Shown here in pieces: positions 8,758 to 16,870 of a DNA stretch of 64,000 nt (position 1 is the first letter of the stretch; every line of letters starts with the position of its first letter). This DNA is from Pedobacter psychrotolerans. GTDB taxonomy: Bacteria > Bacteroidota > Bacteroidia > Sphingobacteriales > Sphingobacteriaceae. The translations under genes and the position numbers were made by a program. Below the pieces are notes generated by a model. That model had not been told where the DNA came from, ran no database searches, and worked only from the letters and a program-made list of their open reading frames with translations. The stretch lies in NCBI RefSeq assembly GCF_004340665.1, contig NZ_SLWO01000006.1:62001-126000 (forward strand), written 5' to 3'.

Positions 8758-9472
8758 AAAGATTTGTATTTTTAATTGGAGTGGAGGCAAAGATAGTACG
8801 TTGGCACTACATTATGTCCTACAAGATCCTTCTATTGAAATTCGTTATTTAGTCACTACAGTTACTGAAAAATACAATAGGATTTCCATGCACGGTGTGC
8901 GGGAGGCGCTATTAATCACCCAGGCTGAAAGTATTGGAATTCCACTTTATCAGATTCGGTTGGGTGAAATGCCTGACATGGAAACGTATGATACTACCAT
9001 GGCACATCATCTCACAAAATTTAAAACTGAAGGCATTACACATTCTATATTCGGGGACATTTTTCTGGAAGATCTTCGCCACTACCGGGAAAAGAAACTG
9101 AGCGAAATAGGTCTTCAAGGGATATTTCCGTTATGGAAAAAAAACACGAAGGATTTGATTGGAGAGTTTTTAAGACTGACCTATAAAACCATCATTGTTT
9201 GTGCACAAACTGATCTCGAAAATTATTGTGGAGAAGTAATTACCTCTGAATTAATAGATAAGCTTCCAGAAGGTGTTGATCCTTGTGGTGAAAATGGAGA
9301 GTTCCATACCTTTGCTTTTGAAGGACCAATCTTCCGCCATAAAATTGACTTCACTATCGGAGAGAAAGTTTTTAGAACCTACCCGGCACCTGTTTCCAAA
9401 GACATTGCTTCAAACATATGTGATACCAAACCAGAGAGATCAGGCTTTTGGTATATAGATTTGATATCTTAA
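8750..9472 (+). CDS. DUF71/COG2102 ATP-pyrophosphatase (Dph6-like, B12 subgroup)
   Basis: Adenylating enzyme of the PP-loop superfamily: SGGKDS (11-16) is the PP-loop and GENGEFHTFAFEGP near residue 180 is the family signature. The eukaryotic and archaeal relative is Dph6, diphthine-ammonia ligase, but bacteria have no diphthamide. Published comparative genomics of DUF71/COG2102 defined a subgroup linked to B12 transport genes and predicted a role in B12 salvage. Its overlap with the sirtuin gene and its place after btuB and a BtuF-like gene fit that subgroup. The exact reaction, presumably amide formation or exchange on a corrinoid, is not established. Confidence 0.85.
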   Translation: MDKKICIFNWSGGKDSTLALHYVLQDPSIEIRYLVTTVTEKYNRISMHGVREALLITQAESIGIPLYQIRLGEMPDMETYDTTMAHHLTKFKTEGITHSIFGDIFLEDLRHYREKKLSEIGLQGIFPLWKKNTKDLIGEFLRLTYKTIIVCAQTDLENYCGEVITSELIDKLPEGVDPCGENGEFHTFAFEGPIFRHKIDFTIGEKVFRTYPAPVSKDIASNICDTKPERSGFWYIDLIS

Positions 9473-9592
9473 AGGTGTAAGAAAAATTTTTGGCATCATT
9501 TTTTCTAGGTGTATATAAATTAATCACACAACTAAATGAAACCTGCTTGTATGGTTAGGATACCCGGGTAGACTCATTAAAAGGAAAACGTT

Positions 9593-10111
9593 ATGAAAAA
9601 GATATTTGTAGTAATCGCATTAAGTTCAGTAATGTTTGCTTGTAATAACAAAGCAAAAGAAGAAGCTGAGTTAAAACAAAAAGAAGCCGGCAAACAATTG
9701 GCAATTAAAGCAGTAAAAGACAGCTTACGTTTAGATAGTTTCAAAAAAGCTGAAGTAGCTAAAGTTGAAGCAGAAAAAGAAGCTAAACATCAGGAAGAAC
9801 TGGCTGCTGCAAGAGCCGCTGGTGCCAGGACTTCAAAATCATCAAGATCTTATGCTAGTTCTGGAGGTAGTTCAGGCGGAAGTTCTAGTTCATATGCTGG
9901 AACGACTCAACCAACAGCTAAGAAAAAAGGATGGAGTGATGCTGCTAAGGGTACCGTAATTGGTGGTGCAGCTGGTGCAGTTGGTGGAGCATTAATTGAT
10001 AAGAAAAAAGGACGAGGTGCTATTATCGGTGGTTTAGTTGGCGCTGGTGGCGGTTATTTAATCGGTAGAGGCGAAGACAGAAAATCTGGTCGTGTACAAC
10101 CTAAAAACTAG
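9593..10111 (+). CDS. Small lipoprotein with coiled segment and glycine-zipper domain
   Basis: A 172-residue protein. The signal ends in a lipobox (SSVMFAC, Cys17), so it should be lipid-anchored. Residues 20-78 are rich in Lys, Glu and Ala and likely a helix or coiled coil. A Ser/Gly linker follows (85-105), then residues 115-160 carry Gly-rich repeats (GTVIGGAAGAVGGALI, GAIIGGLVGAGGGYLIG) typical of glycine-zipper domains that insert in or pack against the outer membrane. No enzymatic motif is seen. It may have an envelope-structural role. It is monocistronic, with a strong terminator after it. Confidence 0.85.
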   Translation: MKKIFVVIALSSVMFACNNKAKEEAELKQKEAGKQLAIKAVKDSLRLDSFKKAEVAKVEAEKEAKHQEELAAARAAGARTSKSSRSYASSGGSSGGSSSSYAGTTQPTAKKKGWSDAAKGTVIGGAAGAVGGALIDKKKGRGAIIGGLVGAGGGYLIGRGEDRKSGRVQPKN

Positions 10112-10127
10112 ATAACAATAGTGTTAT

Positions 10128-10160
10128 AAAAGCGGTTATTTTAAATAGCCGCTTTTTTTT
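10128..10160 (+). terminator. Rho-independent terminator after the glycine-zipper lipoprotein
   Basis: Arms aaaagcggttatt and aatagccgctttt pair with one G-U, with a short loop and a run of more than eight T. It lies 16 bases after the stop codon. Confidence 0.9.
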
Positions 10161-10193
10161 TTGCCTATTTTTTTTAACTTGTATCAAAAAAAA

Positions 10194-10529
10194 ATGTCAG
10201 ACAATCAACTCTCCAATAGCGTAAAAATACAACATTTTGTAATGTTCTGGTTAAAGCCACAATTAACAAAACCTGAAATAGAAAATTTTAAAAATTTCTT
10301 TGAGCAGTTGCGTTTGAGTAAATACGTTAAAACATTGAGTTATGGCCTTGCGGCCAACACACCAATACGCCCGGTTACTGATAATTCATTTACGTATTCG
10401 CTTACAATCACTTTTGATAATATCGAAGATCACAATGCCTACCAAGAAGATCCTATACACTTGGCTGCTATAGAAAAGTTTTCCAATAACTGGTATAGGG
10501 TAGTGGTTCACGATACGATGATTTCTTAA
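10194..10529 (+). CDS. Dabb-family (stress-responsive alpha/beta barrel) protein
   Basis: A 111-residue protein of the dimeric alpha/beta-barrel (Dabb) type: the opening KIQHFVMFWLKPQLTKPEIENF, a central strand around SLTITFDNIEDHNAYQEDPIH and the end VVVHDTMIS follow the family. Such proteins are small cytoplasmic dimers of mostly unknown substrate. ATG 10194 is chosen because the longer TTG start at 10161 would begin inside the terminator of the previous gene. No close downstream partner. Confidence 0.8.
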   Translation: MSDNQLSNSVKIQHFVMFWLKPQLTKPEIENFKNFFEQLRLSKYVKTLSYGLAANTPIRPVTDNSFTYSLTITFDNIEDHNAYQEDPIHLAAIEKFSNNWYRVVVHDTMIS

Positions 10530-10929
10530 TCATTCTTCTTTGTCTTAAAAGCCGAATTTGATTCCTGTCTGTTGCATTTTCACTTTGGAAGCCTTTCCAG
10601 TATTGCTATAAAATGAAAGAAATATTATAGATAAAAAACAAGTGAATTAATGGATATGTCAATCTATCATGAATTAAAATTGAATCCATTCACTGATTTA
10701 ACTTTTTAAATAAATTGCATTATTTTCATTTATTTGGCAATAAAGTCCTTCCAAATTATATTCTGTAGAACTAAATAAAACACAATTAATCAATGAGTTA
10801 AATAACTTTATGTGATATTCTAAAATACATAAATGTTGAAATTCAAGATAATTCTAGTACTATTTGCAATATTAAATTTTGTTATGCAAAATATGTATCT
10901 GTTAATCAGTGAATTACGTATGGTAATTG
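10530..10929. other. Intergenic region, AT-rich, no supported gene
   Basis: Four hundred bases with no good coding frame. An imperfect inverted repeat links agtgaattaatggat near 10641 with atccattcact near 10684. A 42-codon frame at 10833-10961 is discussed under rejected items. Nothing else is recognised. Confidence 0.5.
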
Positions 10930-11181
10930 TTAAAATTGATGCCTGTTATAGGCAGTTGTAAAATCACCCCTCATGAGTTTGAATCGATCAATTACAGTAG
11001 CGATAAATTCCTCATCTAGAATTTCGAATACATCATTTACGCCTCCTCCACTCAAGTCCATTTCTGCCAGTTTATAACTTTGCTCAAAAGTACCTTGCTC
11101 AAACTTTACAATATATTTCTGATTCATCGAAAAGATAGTAATCTTACATTCCGGGTGCGGTAATTCTGCAATAACTCTCAT
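10930..11181 (-). CDS. Conserved-looking small protein of unknown function
   Basis: An 83-residue soluble protein starting at ATG 11181 (MRVIAELPHPECKITIF). I recognise no domain. Predicted strands and a helix suggest a compact alpha/beta fold; the end FTTAYNRHQF is polar. It follows the CrtA-like gene by only 5 bases on the same strand, so the two are very likely co-transcribed and may act together. No signal peptide or membrane segment. Confidence 0.7.
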   Translation of the reverse strand: MRVIAELPHPECKITIFSMNQKYIVKFEQGTFEQSYKLAEMDLSGGGVNDVFEILDEEFIATVIDRFKLMRGDFTTAYNRHQF

Positions 11182-11186
11182 TGGGT

Positions 11187-11903
11187 TTAATTATTTGATT
11201 GATGAAGTGGCTGATATTCATTTACTGATTTTCCATTAAAAACACCTTCCATTTTTAGGATTTCGAAACGTGCAAAGAGATCTTCGGAATACCACTGTCG
11301 TTCTCTAGTGAGTTTGATGATATCAGCGTGATCAAATGACTTATAAGCATAGTTCTTCATATACGCTGCATTTTCCCAAATGGAAAATGTAGCCTGATCT
11401 AAGAATGGATTCTCACCTACACCAGCAGATAAAATAAAACCTTCTGATATTCTCATTTGATCTGCCGCTCTTTTAATATTACTTTTAAACTCTTTTAATT
11501 TACTAAAATGGATCTTTGCTCTTGTGATTACAGCAATTTTACCTTGATCTAATTTTGTGTTTTCAATAGATTTAAATGGCTCTTTACCTGACCATAAACC
11601 ATGACTACTTAAAGCTTTTAATAAAATAGTAAACTCTTCATATCCAAAAAACCTAAACCACTTGATTGGAAACGAACTGGCATAAAATTCATCACAATCT
11701 TCTTCATTATCCCAAGTGGTGATGATGGCCCAATGTTTAAAATCTGGAGGGAGGTCTACCTGCGCATCTTTTCCGCTACCCATTAATTTCCAAAATTTAC
11801 AATTTCGATTGAGCCAAAGGGGGAGCCGGAGTATAGCCATGCCTAGAAATGCAAATGGAATACCATATCGGCGAAACTTCGTAATGGTTAAAGCAGCAAT
11901 CAT
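11187..11903 (-). CDS. Spheroidene monooxygenase (CrtA)-like protein
   Basis: A 238-residue protein that matches the CrtA family in several places: FWKLMGSGKD (about 38-47), the segment HWAIITTWDNEED (56-68), HGLWSGKEPF (100-109), GVGENPFLDQATFSIW (161-176) and QWYSEDLFARFEIL near the end. In purple bacteria CrtA is a heme-dependent carotenoid 2-ketolase. Here it sits away from the other carotenoid genes (idi and phytoene synthase at 45-46 kb), so the substrate is uncertain. An N-terminal hydrophobic patch (about 15-32) may touch the membrane. It is the first gene of a two-gene unit with the 83-residue protein. Confidence 0.8.
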   Translation of the reverse strand: MIAALTITKFRRYGIPFAFLGMAILRLPLWLNRNCKFWKLMGSGKDAQVDLPPDFKHWAIITTWDNEEDCDEFYASSFPIKWFRFFGYEEFTILLKALSSHGLWSGKEPFKSIENTKLDQGKIAVITRAKIHFSKLKEFKSNIKRAADQMRISEGFILSAGVGENPFLDQATFSIWENAAYMKNYAYKSFDHADIIKLTRERQWYSEDLFARFEILKMEGVFNGKSVNEYQPLHQSNN

Positions 11904-12008
11904 TTGATAAGATGTTTATGGCTTCAAAACTAAATAAATTAACAGATCATTACGCTCAATTTAATGTCATTATCAAAATTATTAAGTAAAACACAGCTAA
12001 ATCCTTTT

Positions 12009-12016
12009 TAACTTTG
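12009..12016 (+). promoter_or_regulatory. -7 promoter element before the methionine sulfoxide reductase gene
   Basis: TAACTTTG matches TAnnTTTG exactly, ending only 4 bases before the ATG at 12021. No clear -33 TTTG is present at the expected spacing. If used, the mRNA would have almost no leader. Confidence 0.5.
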
Positions 12017-12020
12017 GTGC

Positions 12021-12500
12021 ATGGCAGAAGATTTAACTATAGACAGAGCAATTTCAAAAGAGGCGCAATACCAATCCCTTATCCCTCAAATTGAAGGATT
12101 GTTGTTTGGAGAAACAGATTTTGTAGCCAATATGGCTAATGTTTCTGCGGCACTAAAAGAGCAATTTAACTGGTTTTGGGTGGGTTTTTATCTGGTGAAA
12201 AATGATGAACTTGTATTAGGCCCGTTTCAAGGTCCGGTGGCTTGTACAAGAATTGCTAAAGGAAAGGGCGTTTGCGGATCATCATGGCTGCAAGAGAAAA
12301 CTTTAATTGTACCAAACGTGGATGAATTTCCCGGACATATTGCCTGTGCCTCTGCATCGAAATCAGAAATAGTATTGCCCTTGATTAAGGATAATCAGGT
12401 AATCGGTGTTTTGGATGTTGATAGCGAATTTTTAGAGCACTTCGATGATATAGATCAGGTTTATTTAGAACAAGTTATCAATATTTTATTAAATAAATAG
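12021..12500 (+). CDS. msrC: Free methionine-(R)-sulfoxide reductase (GAF domain)
   Basis: Repairs free methionine-R-sulfoxide in the cytoplasm, using disulfide exchange with thioredoxin. The 159-residue protein is a single GAF domain. The three conserved cysteines of the fRMsr family are present: PVACTRI (Cys74), GKGVCGSSW (Cys84) and HIACASASKSEIVLPL (Cys108), as is the closing LDVDSE. It is not a signalling GAF domain. The DNA-glycosylase gene starts 12 bases after its stop, so the two form a small damage-repair operon. Confidence 0.92.
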   Translation: MAEDLTIDRAISKEAQYQSLIPQIEGLLFGETDFVANMANVSAALKEQFNWFWVGFYLVKNDELVLGPFQGPVACTRIAKGKGVCGSSWLQEKTLIVPNVDEFPGHIACASASKSEIVLPLIKDNQVIGVLDVDSEFLEHFDDIDQVYLEQVINILLNK

Positions 12501-12512
12501 TTTATATTAATA

Positions 12513-13118
12513 TTGAAATTATCTCCAGAATATTATCTCAACGAAGACGTAATTGCATTAGCAAAAGACTTACTGGGCAAAGTTTTGTACACCAATATTG
12601 ATGGTCAGATTACTGCTGGAATTATTGTAGAAACAGAAGCCTATTACGGAATAAAAGATAAAGCATCACATTCCTATGGTGGTCGTCGAACCAATCGTAC
12701 TGAAACCATGTATAGCCAGGGTGGTGTGGCCTACGTTTATCTTTGTTATGGCATGCATAATTTATTTAATGTAGTAAGTTCTGTAAAAGATGATCCACAT
12801 GCAGTACTCATCCGAGCCATTGAACCATTAATTGGGAAAGAAGTTATTGAAGAGAGAAGAAACATGCCTGTTACAAAGCCAGCCATTTCATCAGGTCCAG
12901 GTTCTGCGGCTAAAGCCTTAGGTATTGACAGAGGTTTTAACCTGAAAGATCTTTCTGGCGATGAAATATGGATCGAAGATCATCAGTTATATTATCAGGA
13001 AGATGAAATTATCGCTGTACCAAGAGTAGGCATTGCCTATGCACAGGAACATGCATTATTACCATGGCGATTCTTTATCAAAGGTAATAAGTATGTCAGT
13101 AAGCCAAATAAGGTTTAG
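12513..13118 (+). CDS. DNA-3-methyladenine glycosylase (AAG/Mpg family)
   Basis: Base-excision repair enzyme removing alkylated purines. The 201-residue protein has the AAG-family core: LLGKVLYT, IVETEAYYGIKDKASHSYGGRRTNRTETMY (Glu catalytic, Tyr and His pocket), YVYLCYGMHNLFNVV and SGPGSAAKALGI. The length fits the family. It begins at TTG 12513 (MKLSPEYYLN), since no ATG is available before the conserved region. It is the second gene after msrC. Confidence 0.92.
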   Translation: MKLSPEYYLNEDVIALAKDLLGKVLYTNIDGQITAGIIVETEAYYGIKDKASHSYGGRRTNRTETMYSQGGVAYVYLCYGMHNLFNVVSSVKDDPHAVLIRAIEPLIGKEVIEERRNMPVTKPAISSGPGSAAKALGIDRGFNLKDLSGDEIWIEDHQLYYQEDEIIAVPRVGIAYAQEHALLPWRFFIKGNKYVSKPNKV

Positions 13119-13169
13119 TTCTTCAAACATTTTTGATCCAATCCTGTTTTTGAATAAAATACCTAAGAA

Positions 13170-13658
13170 ATGAAAAACGAGAAAAATATATCAATCTTGA
13201 AAGAAATGGCAGAAAGTGTGCGTACTTGTATGTTCACTACTTTTTCTGCAAATGATGAATTGGGAAGCAGACCAATGGGTACTGCAAAAATCGAAGAAGA
13301 TGGAAGCATCTGGTTCTTCACCAATGAGTATTCGTTAAAATCAAAAGAGATTTCTAGAGAAAATAACGTATTGCTTGCTTATAGTGATCCTTCTAAAAAC
13401 ACCTATTTAACCGTAAAAGGTAAGGCTGAACTGGTAGATGATCAGGTAAGAAAAGAATCTTATTTTTCACCTTTCGTAAAAGCCTGGTTTCCGGATGGTG
13501 TAGAAGATCCTAGATTAATTTTGATTAAGGTAACACCAGAAGAAGCAGAGTACTGGGATTCATCATCATCAAAAATTGTAGTTCTGTTTAGCATACTTAA
13601 GGCAGTAGTTACGGGTGATACGCCAGACATGGGGAAACACGATACGATGAAATTCTAA
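13170..13658 (+). CDS. Pyridoxamine-5'-phosphate oxidase-like flavoprotein (general stress protein 26 type)
   Basis: A 162-residue split-barrel protein: CMFTTFSANDELGSRPMGT, the strand GSIWFFTNEYSLKSKEI, VLLAYSDPSKNTYLTVKGKAEL and the late motif EAEYWDSS are typical of the GsP26 subfamily that binds FMN or related cofactors. It is not PdxH. The substrate is unknown; relatives answer to general stress. It ends in a strong hairpin terminator 17 bases later. Confidence 0.85.
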   Translation: MKNEKNISILKEMAESVRTCMFTTFSANDELGSRPMGTAKIEEDGSIWFFTNEYSLKSKEISRENNVLLAYSDPSKNTYLTVKGKAELVDDQVRKESYFSPFVKAWFPDGVEDPRLILIKVTPEEAEYWDSSSSKIVVLFSILKAVVTGDTPDMGKHDTMKF

Positions 13659-13675
13659 ATAAAGAAACTCATTTT

Positions 13676-13710
13676 AAAAAGCAGGATTGGCAACAATACC
13701 TGCTTTTTTT
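13676..13710 (+). terminator. Rho-independent terminator
   Basis: Arms aaaaagcagg and cctgcttttt with a loop of about 13 bases, followed by T-rich sequence. It lies between the stress flavoprotein gene and kynU. Confidence 0.85.
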
Positions 13711-13723
13711 GTAATATTGAATA

Positions 13724-15010
13724 ATGAATTTTGAAAACAATTTAGCGTTTGCTCAAGCGCAGGATCAGGCTGATGTATTAAAGGATTTCAGACATCAGTT
13801 TTTATTTCCAAATCGCGAAGGAAAAGATTTTATATATCTGTGTGGAAACTCTTTAGGACTTCAACCTAAAGTTGCAAATGAAGTATTGCAAAAGCAATTA
13901 TCCAACTGGGCTAATCTGGCAGTAGAAGGATGGTTTGAAGGAGATAAACCTTGGATGTACTATCATAAAGAACTAAAAGATTTAATGGCTCCGTTAGTGG
14001 GTGCTTTTCCTGCTGAAGTTTGCCCGATGAATACGCTCACTGTAAATTTGCATTTGTTAATGGTAAGTTTTTACCAGCCAAAAGGTAAGCGCTTCAAAAT
14101 TATGATGGAAGGTGGTGCCTTTCCATCTGATCAATACGCCATTGAAAGCCAGGTAAGATTTCACGGATTTAATCCTGCTAATGCCATTATTGAGGTTTTT
14201 CCAAGATCTGGTGAAGATACGCTTAGAACAGAAGACATCCTCTCTAAAATTGATGAACATGGTGAAGAAATAGCCTTAATATTATTTGGTGGAATTAATT
14301 ATTATACTGGTCAATGGTATGACATGGAGAAAATCACACAGGCAGGCCATGCTGTAGGCGCAATGGTAGGTTGGGATTTAGCACATGCAGCCGGAAATGT
14401 TCCAGTTAAACTCCACGATTGGGGAGTTGATTTCGCCTGCTGGTGTTCTTATAAATATCAAAATTCAGGTCCTGGCGGAATTGCTGGTATTTTTGTTCAT
14501 GAAAAACATTTTCAAAATCAGGATTTAAACAGGTTTGCAGGTTGGTGGGGCTATCAGGAAAATAAGCGATTTAAAATGGAAAAGGGATTTATTCCAGAGG
14601 CTGGCGCAGACGGATGGCAGGTAAGCTGTACACAAGTAATACCAATGGCACTTTATCATGCTTCATTAGAAATATTTAAGGAAGCTGGCTTTTTAGCTCC
14701 ATTAAGAATTAAAAGTATTAATTTAACAGGATATCTTGAATATATTATAAATGAGATAAATAAGATTTTAAATCTTCAGCAATTTAAAATTATAACTCCT
14801 GCAAAGCCAGAGGAGAGAGGCGCTCAACTGTCTATTATTGCAGCCCATAAAGGAAAAGAAATATTTGATGGTTTGGTTGCTGAACATATTCTTGGAGATT
14901 GGCGCGAACCAGACGTGATTAGGCTAAGTCCTATACCACTATACAATTCTTTTGAAGATATATATTTAACAGGGCAAGCGCTATTAAAAGTATGCAAAAA
15001 AGTTTTATAG
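13724..15010 (+). CDS. kynU: Kynureninase
   Basis: PLP enzyme that cleaves kynurenine or 3-hydroxykynurenine to (hydroxy)anthranilate and alanine. The 428-residue protein is full length. FIYLCGNSLGLQPK (about 35-48), NTLTVNLHLLM, GGINYYTGQ, GWDLAHAAGNVPV and the Schiff-base Lys244 in CSYKYQNSGPGG are the family marks. No other kynurenine-pathway gene is in the window. The ATG follows the terminator by 13 bases, so its promoter must overlap the terminator or lie before it. The bestrophin gene starts 11 bases after the stop. Confidence 0.96.
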   Translation: MNFENNLAFAQAQDQADVLKDFRHQFLFPNREGKDFIYLCGNSLGLQPKVANEVLQKQLSNWANLAVEGWFEGDKPWMYYHKELKDLMAPLVGAFPAEVCPMNTLTVNLHLLMVSFYQPKGKRFKIMMEGGAFPSDQYAIESQVRFHGFNPANAIIEVFPRSGEDTLRTEDILSKIDEHGEEIALILFGGINYYTGQWYDMEKITQAGHAVGAMVGWDLAHAAGNVPVKLHDWGVDFACWCSYKYQNSGPGGIAGIFVHEKHFQNQDLNRFAGWWGYQENKRFKMEKGFIPEAGADGWQVSCTQVIPMALYHASLEIFKEAGFLAPLRIKSINLTGYLEYIINEINKILNLQQFKIITPAKPEERGAQLSIIAAHKGKEIFDGLVAEHILGDWREPDVIRLSPIPLYNSFEDIYLTGQALLKVCKKVL

Positions 15011-15021
15011 TTTAATTTATT

Positions 15022-15882
15022 ATGATCAATTACAATCCTAAAGACTGGTTTACCTTTATTTTTCACTTTCATAAGGGAGATACACTCATTAAACTTTGGC
15101 CGTTGATGGTTTGTGTTTCGGTGGTTTCGGCATTTATTGCTTTTCTGGAATTGAATGTTTTTAAATTATCCAAAAGTGATTATGTCAGCAATATTGGAAT
15201 GATGCACAGTTTGCTGGGTTTTGTGATTTCCATGTTATTGGTTTTCCGTACGAACACAGCTTATGATCGCTGGTGGGATGGCAGAAAACTTCTTGGTGCA
15301 CTCACCAACGTAAGCCGGAATTTCGCCATGAAAATTAAGGCGCTAAAATTACCAGATGAACATTTACGTTTCTTTGAATATGGAATCCCGAAGTATGCCT
15401 TTGCCATGAAAGAACACCTTCGTGAAAAGAAATATTTTGGAAAAAATAGCTTTCTGATCGAGGTGAAGGACGGACAACATATTCCAAATCAGATTGCCAG
15501 CAGTTTAATTACCCGCCTATATGATCTGGTGCGAGAAGGATTAATCTCACATGAACAACTCATCCTTTTAACCAATGATGTGAATCAGTTTACGGACATT
15601 TGTGGAGGTTGTGAACGAATAAAGAATACACCCATTCCCTTTTCATATAGTGCGTTCATCAAAAAGTTTATCTTTATTTATGTACTGACTATTCCTGTTG
15701 GCTGGGTTTTCAGTTTGGGCTATTATTTAGTGCTTATTGTTCCCTTTATCCTTTATGTATTAGCGAGTTTAGAGCTTATTGCTGAAGAAATAGAAGATCC
15801 GTTCGGACTGGATGCAAACGACTTACCCGTTGATACCATCTGCAATAACATTGAAAAACATGTGGAGGAAATTCTCAGTTAA
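15022..15882 (+). CDS. Bestrophin-family anion channel
   Basis: A 286-residue membrane protein of the bestrophin (formerly UPF0187) family, pentameric chloride or anion channels. Residues 25-50 and 60-75 form the first membrane helices, followed by the signature RTNTAYDRWWDGRK (about 75-88). LTNDVNQFTDICGGCERIKNTPIPFSYSAFIK near residue 190 is the second conserved block, and EEIEDPFGLDANDLP (250-265) is the C-terminal one. It lies directly after kynU and its stop overlaps the start codon of the HDAC-like gene, indicating an operon. Confidence 0.94.
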   Translation: MINYNPKDWFTFIFHFHKGDTLIKLWPLMVCVSVVSAFIAFLELNVFKLSKSDYVSNIGMMHSLLGFVISMLLVFRTNTAYDRWWDGRKLLGALTNVSRNFAMKIKALKLPDEHLRFFEYGIPKYAFAMKEHLREKKYFGKNSFLIEVKDGQHIPNQIASSLITRLYDLVREGLISHEQLILLTNDVNQFTDICGGCERIKNTPIPFSYSAFIKKFIFIYVLTIPVGWVFSLGYYLVLIVPFILYVLASLELIAEEIEDPFGLDANDLPVDTICNNIEKHVEEILS

Positions 15883-16784
15883 TGATTAAGATTGCCTATC
15901 ATCGTATCTATGCTCACCCATTACCGGAAGGGCATCGTTTTCCGATGCTGAAATATGAGCTAATTCCAGAACAACTACTTCACGAAGGAATTATTACGCC
16001 AGATAATCTTTTTGAACCAGAGCCCATTAGTGAAGATATTGTTTTATGGACGCATCAGCACGATTATTGGATGCAACTAAGAGACCTAACGCTCCCGGCT
16101 AAGGAACAAAGAAGAATAGGCTTTCCGCTAAATGCACAGTTATTAGAGCGAGAGTTGAGGATTACTCGAGGGACCATTGACGGGGCAAAATTTGCGTTAG
16201 GGGCAGGAGTGGCTTTTAATGTAGCAGGTGGCACACACCATTCAGGAAGTAACTGGGGTGAAGGATTTTGTATGTTAAATGATCAGGCTATAGCATCTAA
16301 TTACCTATTAAATAATAAGTTAAGTAAGAGCATATTAATTATAGATTTAGATGTACACCAGGGAAACGGGACAGCAGAAATCTTCAGAAATGAACCAAGG
16401 GTTTTTACCTTTTCTATGCATGGTGATAAAAACTTTCCTTTTAGAAAAGAACAATCTGATCTGGATGTTCCGTTAAATGATGGTGTGGAAGATGAAGAAT
16501 ACATAGATTTATTGAGTTATCATCTCCAAGTGGCCTTCCAAAAATCGAATCCGGATTTCGTTTTTTATTTATCTGGAGTAGATGTGCTATCTACAGATAA
16601 GTTAGGAAAGATCTCCCTGACTAAAGTTGCTTGTAAAGAACGTGACCGAATGGTTATCCAAGCTTGTAAAACCAAAGGTTTGCCTTTGCAAATTAGTATG
16701 GGTGGCGGTTATTCTGCCAACATCCGCGATATTGTTGATGCGCACTGCAATACCTATAAAGTAGCATTTGATTTGTATCATTAA
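15882..16784 (+). CDS. Histone deacetylase-family zinc amidohydrolase
   Basis: A 300-residue protein of the HDAC/AcuC/APAH superfamily. The zinc and catalytic motifs are present: AGGTHHSG (His-His, about 111-118), FCMLNDQAIA, IDLDVHQGNGT (Asp and His metal ligands, about 152-162) and YLSGVDVLSTDKLG (Asp ligand, about 228-241), and MGGGYS near 270. Bacterial members act on acetyl-lysine, acetylpolyamines or other amides; the substrate cannot be read from sequence. Translation is coupled to the bestrophin gene by a one-base TAATG overlap. Confidence 0.92.
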   Translation: MIKIAYHRIYAHPLPEGHRFPMLKYELIPEQLLHEGIITPDNLFEPEPISEDIVLWTHQHDYWMQLRDLTLPAKEQRRIGFPLNAQLLERELRITRGTIDGAKFALGAGVAFNVAGGTHHSGSNWGEGFCMLNDQAIASNYLLNNKLSKSILIIDLDVHQGNGTAEIFRNEPRVFTFSMHGDKNFPFRKEQSDLDVPLNDGVEDEEYIDLLSYHLQVAFQKSNPDFVFYLSGVDVLSTDKLGKISLTKVACKERDRMVIQACKTKGLPLQISMGGGYSANIRDIVDAHCNTYKVAFDLYH

Positions 16785-16870
16785 AAAATGCAGATAGCAT
16801 TTGTAATCTTTAGAATATAATTTCCCCAAGCATTGAGTTATAAGTCATAGATGATTATCTTCGCCAAAAT

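Noticed and set aside
10833..10961. 42-codon plus-strand frame with a hydrophobic start (MLKFKIILVLFAILNF)
   Set aside because: The opening resembles a signal peptide, but the frame ends quickly, overlaps the minus-strand gene at 10930 and has no promoter or terminator.
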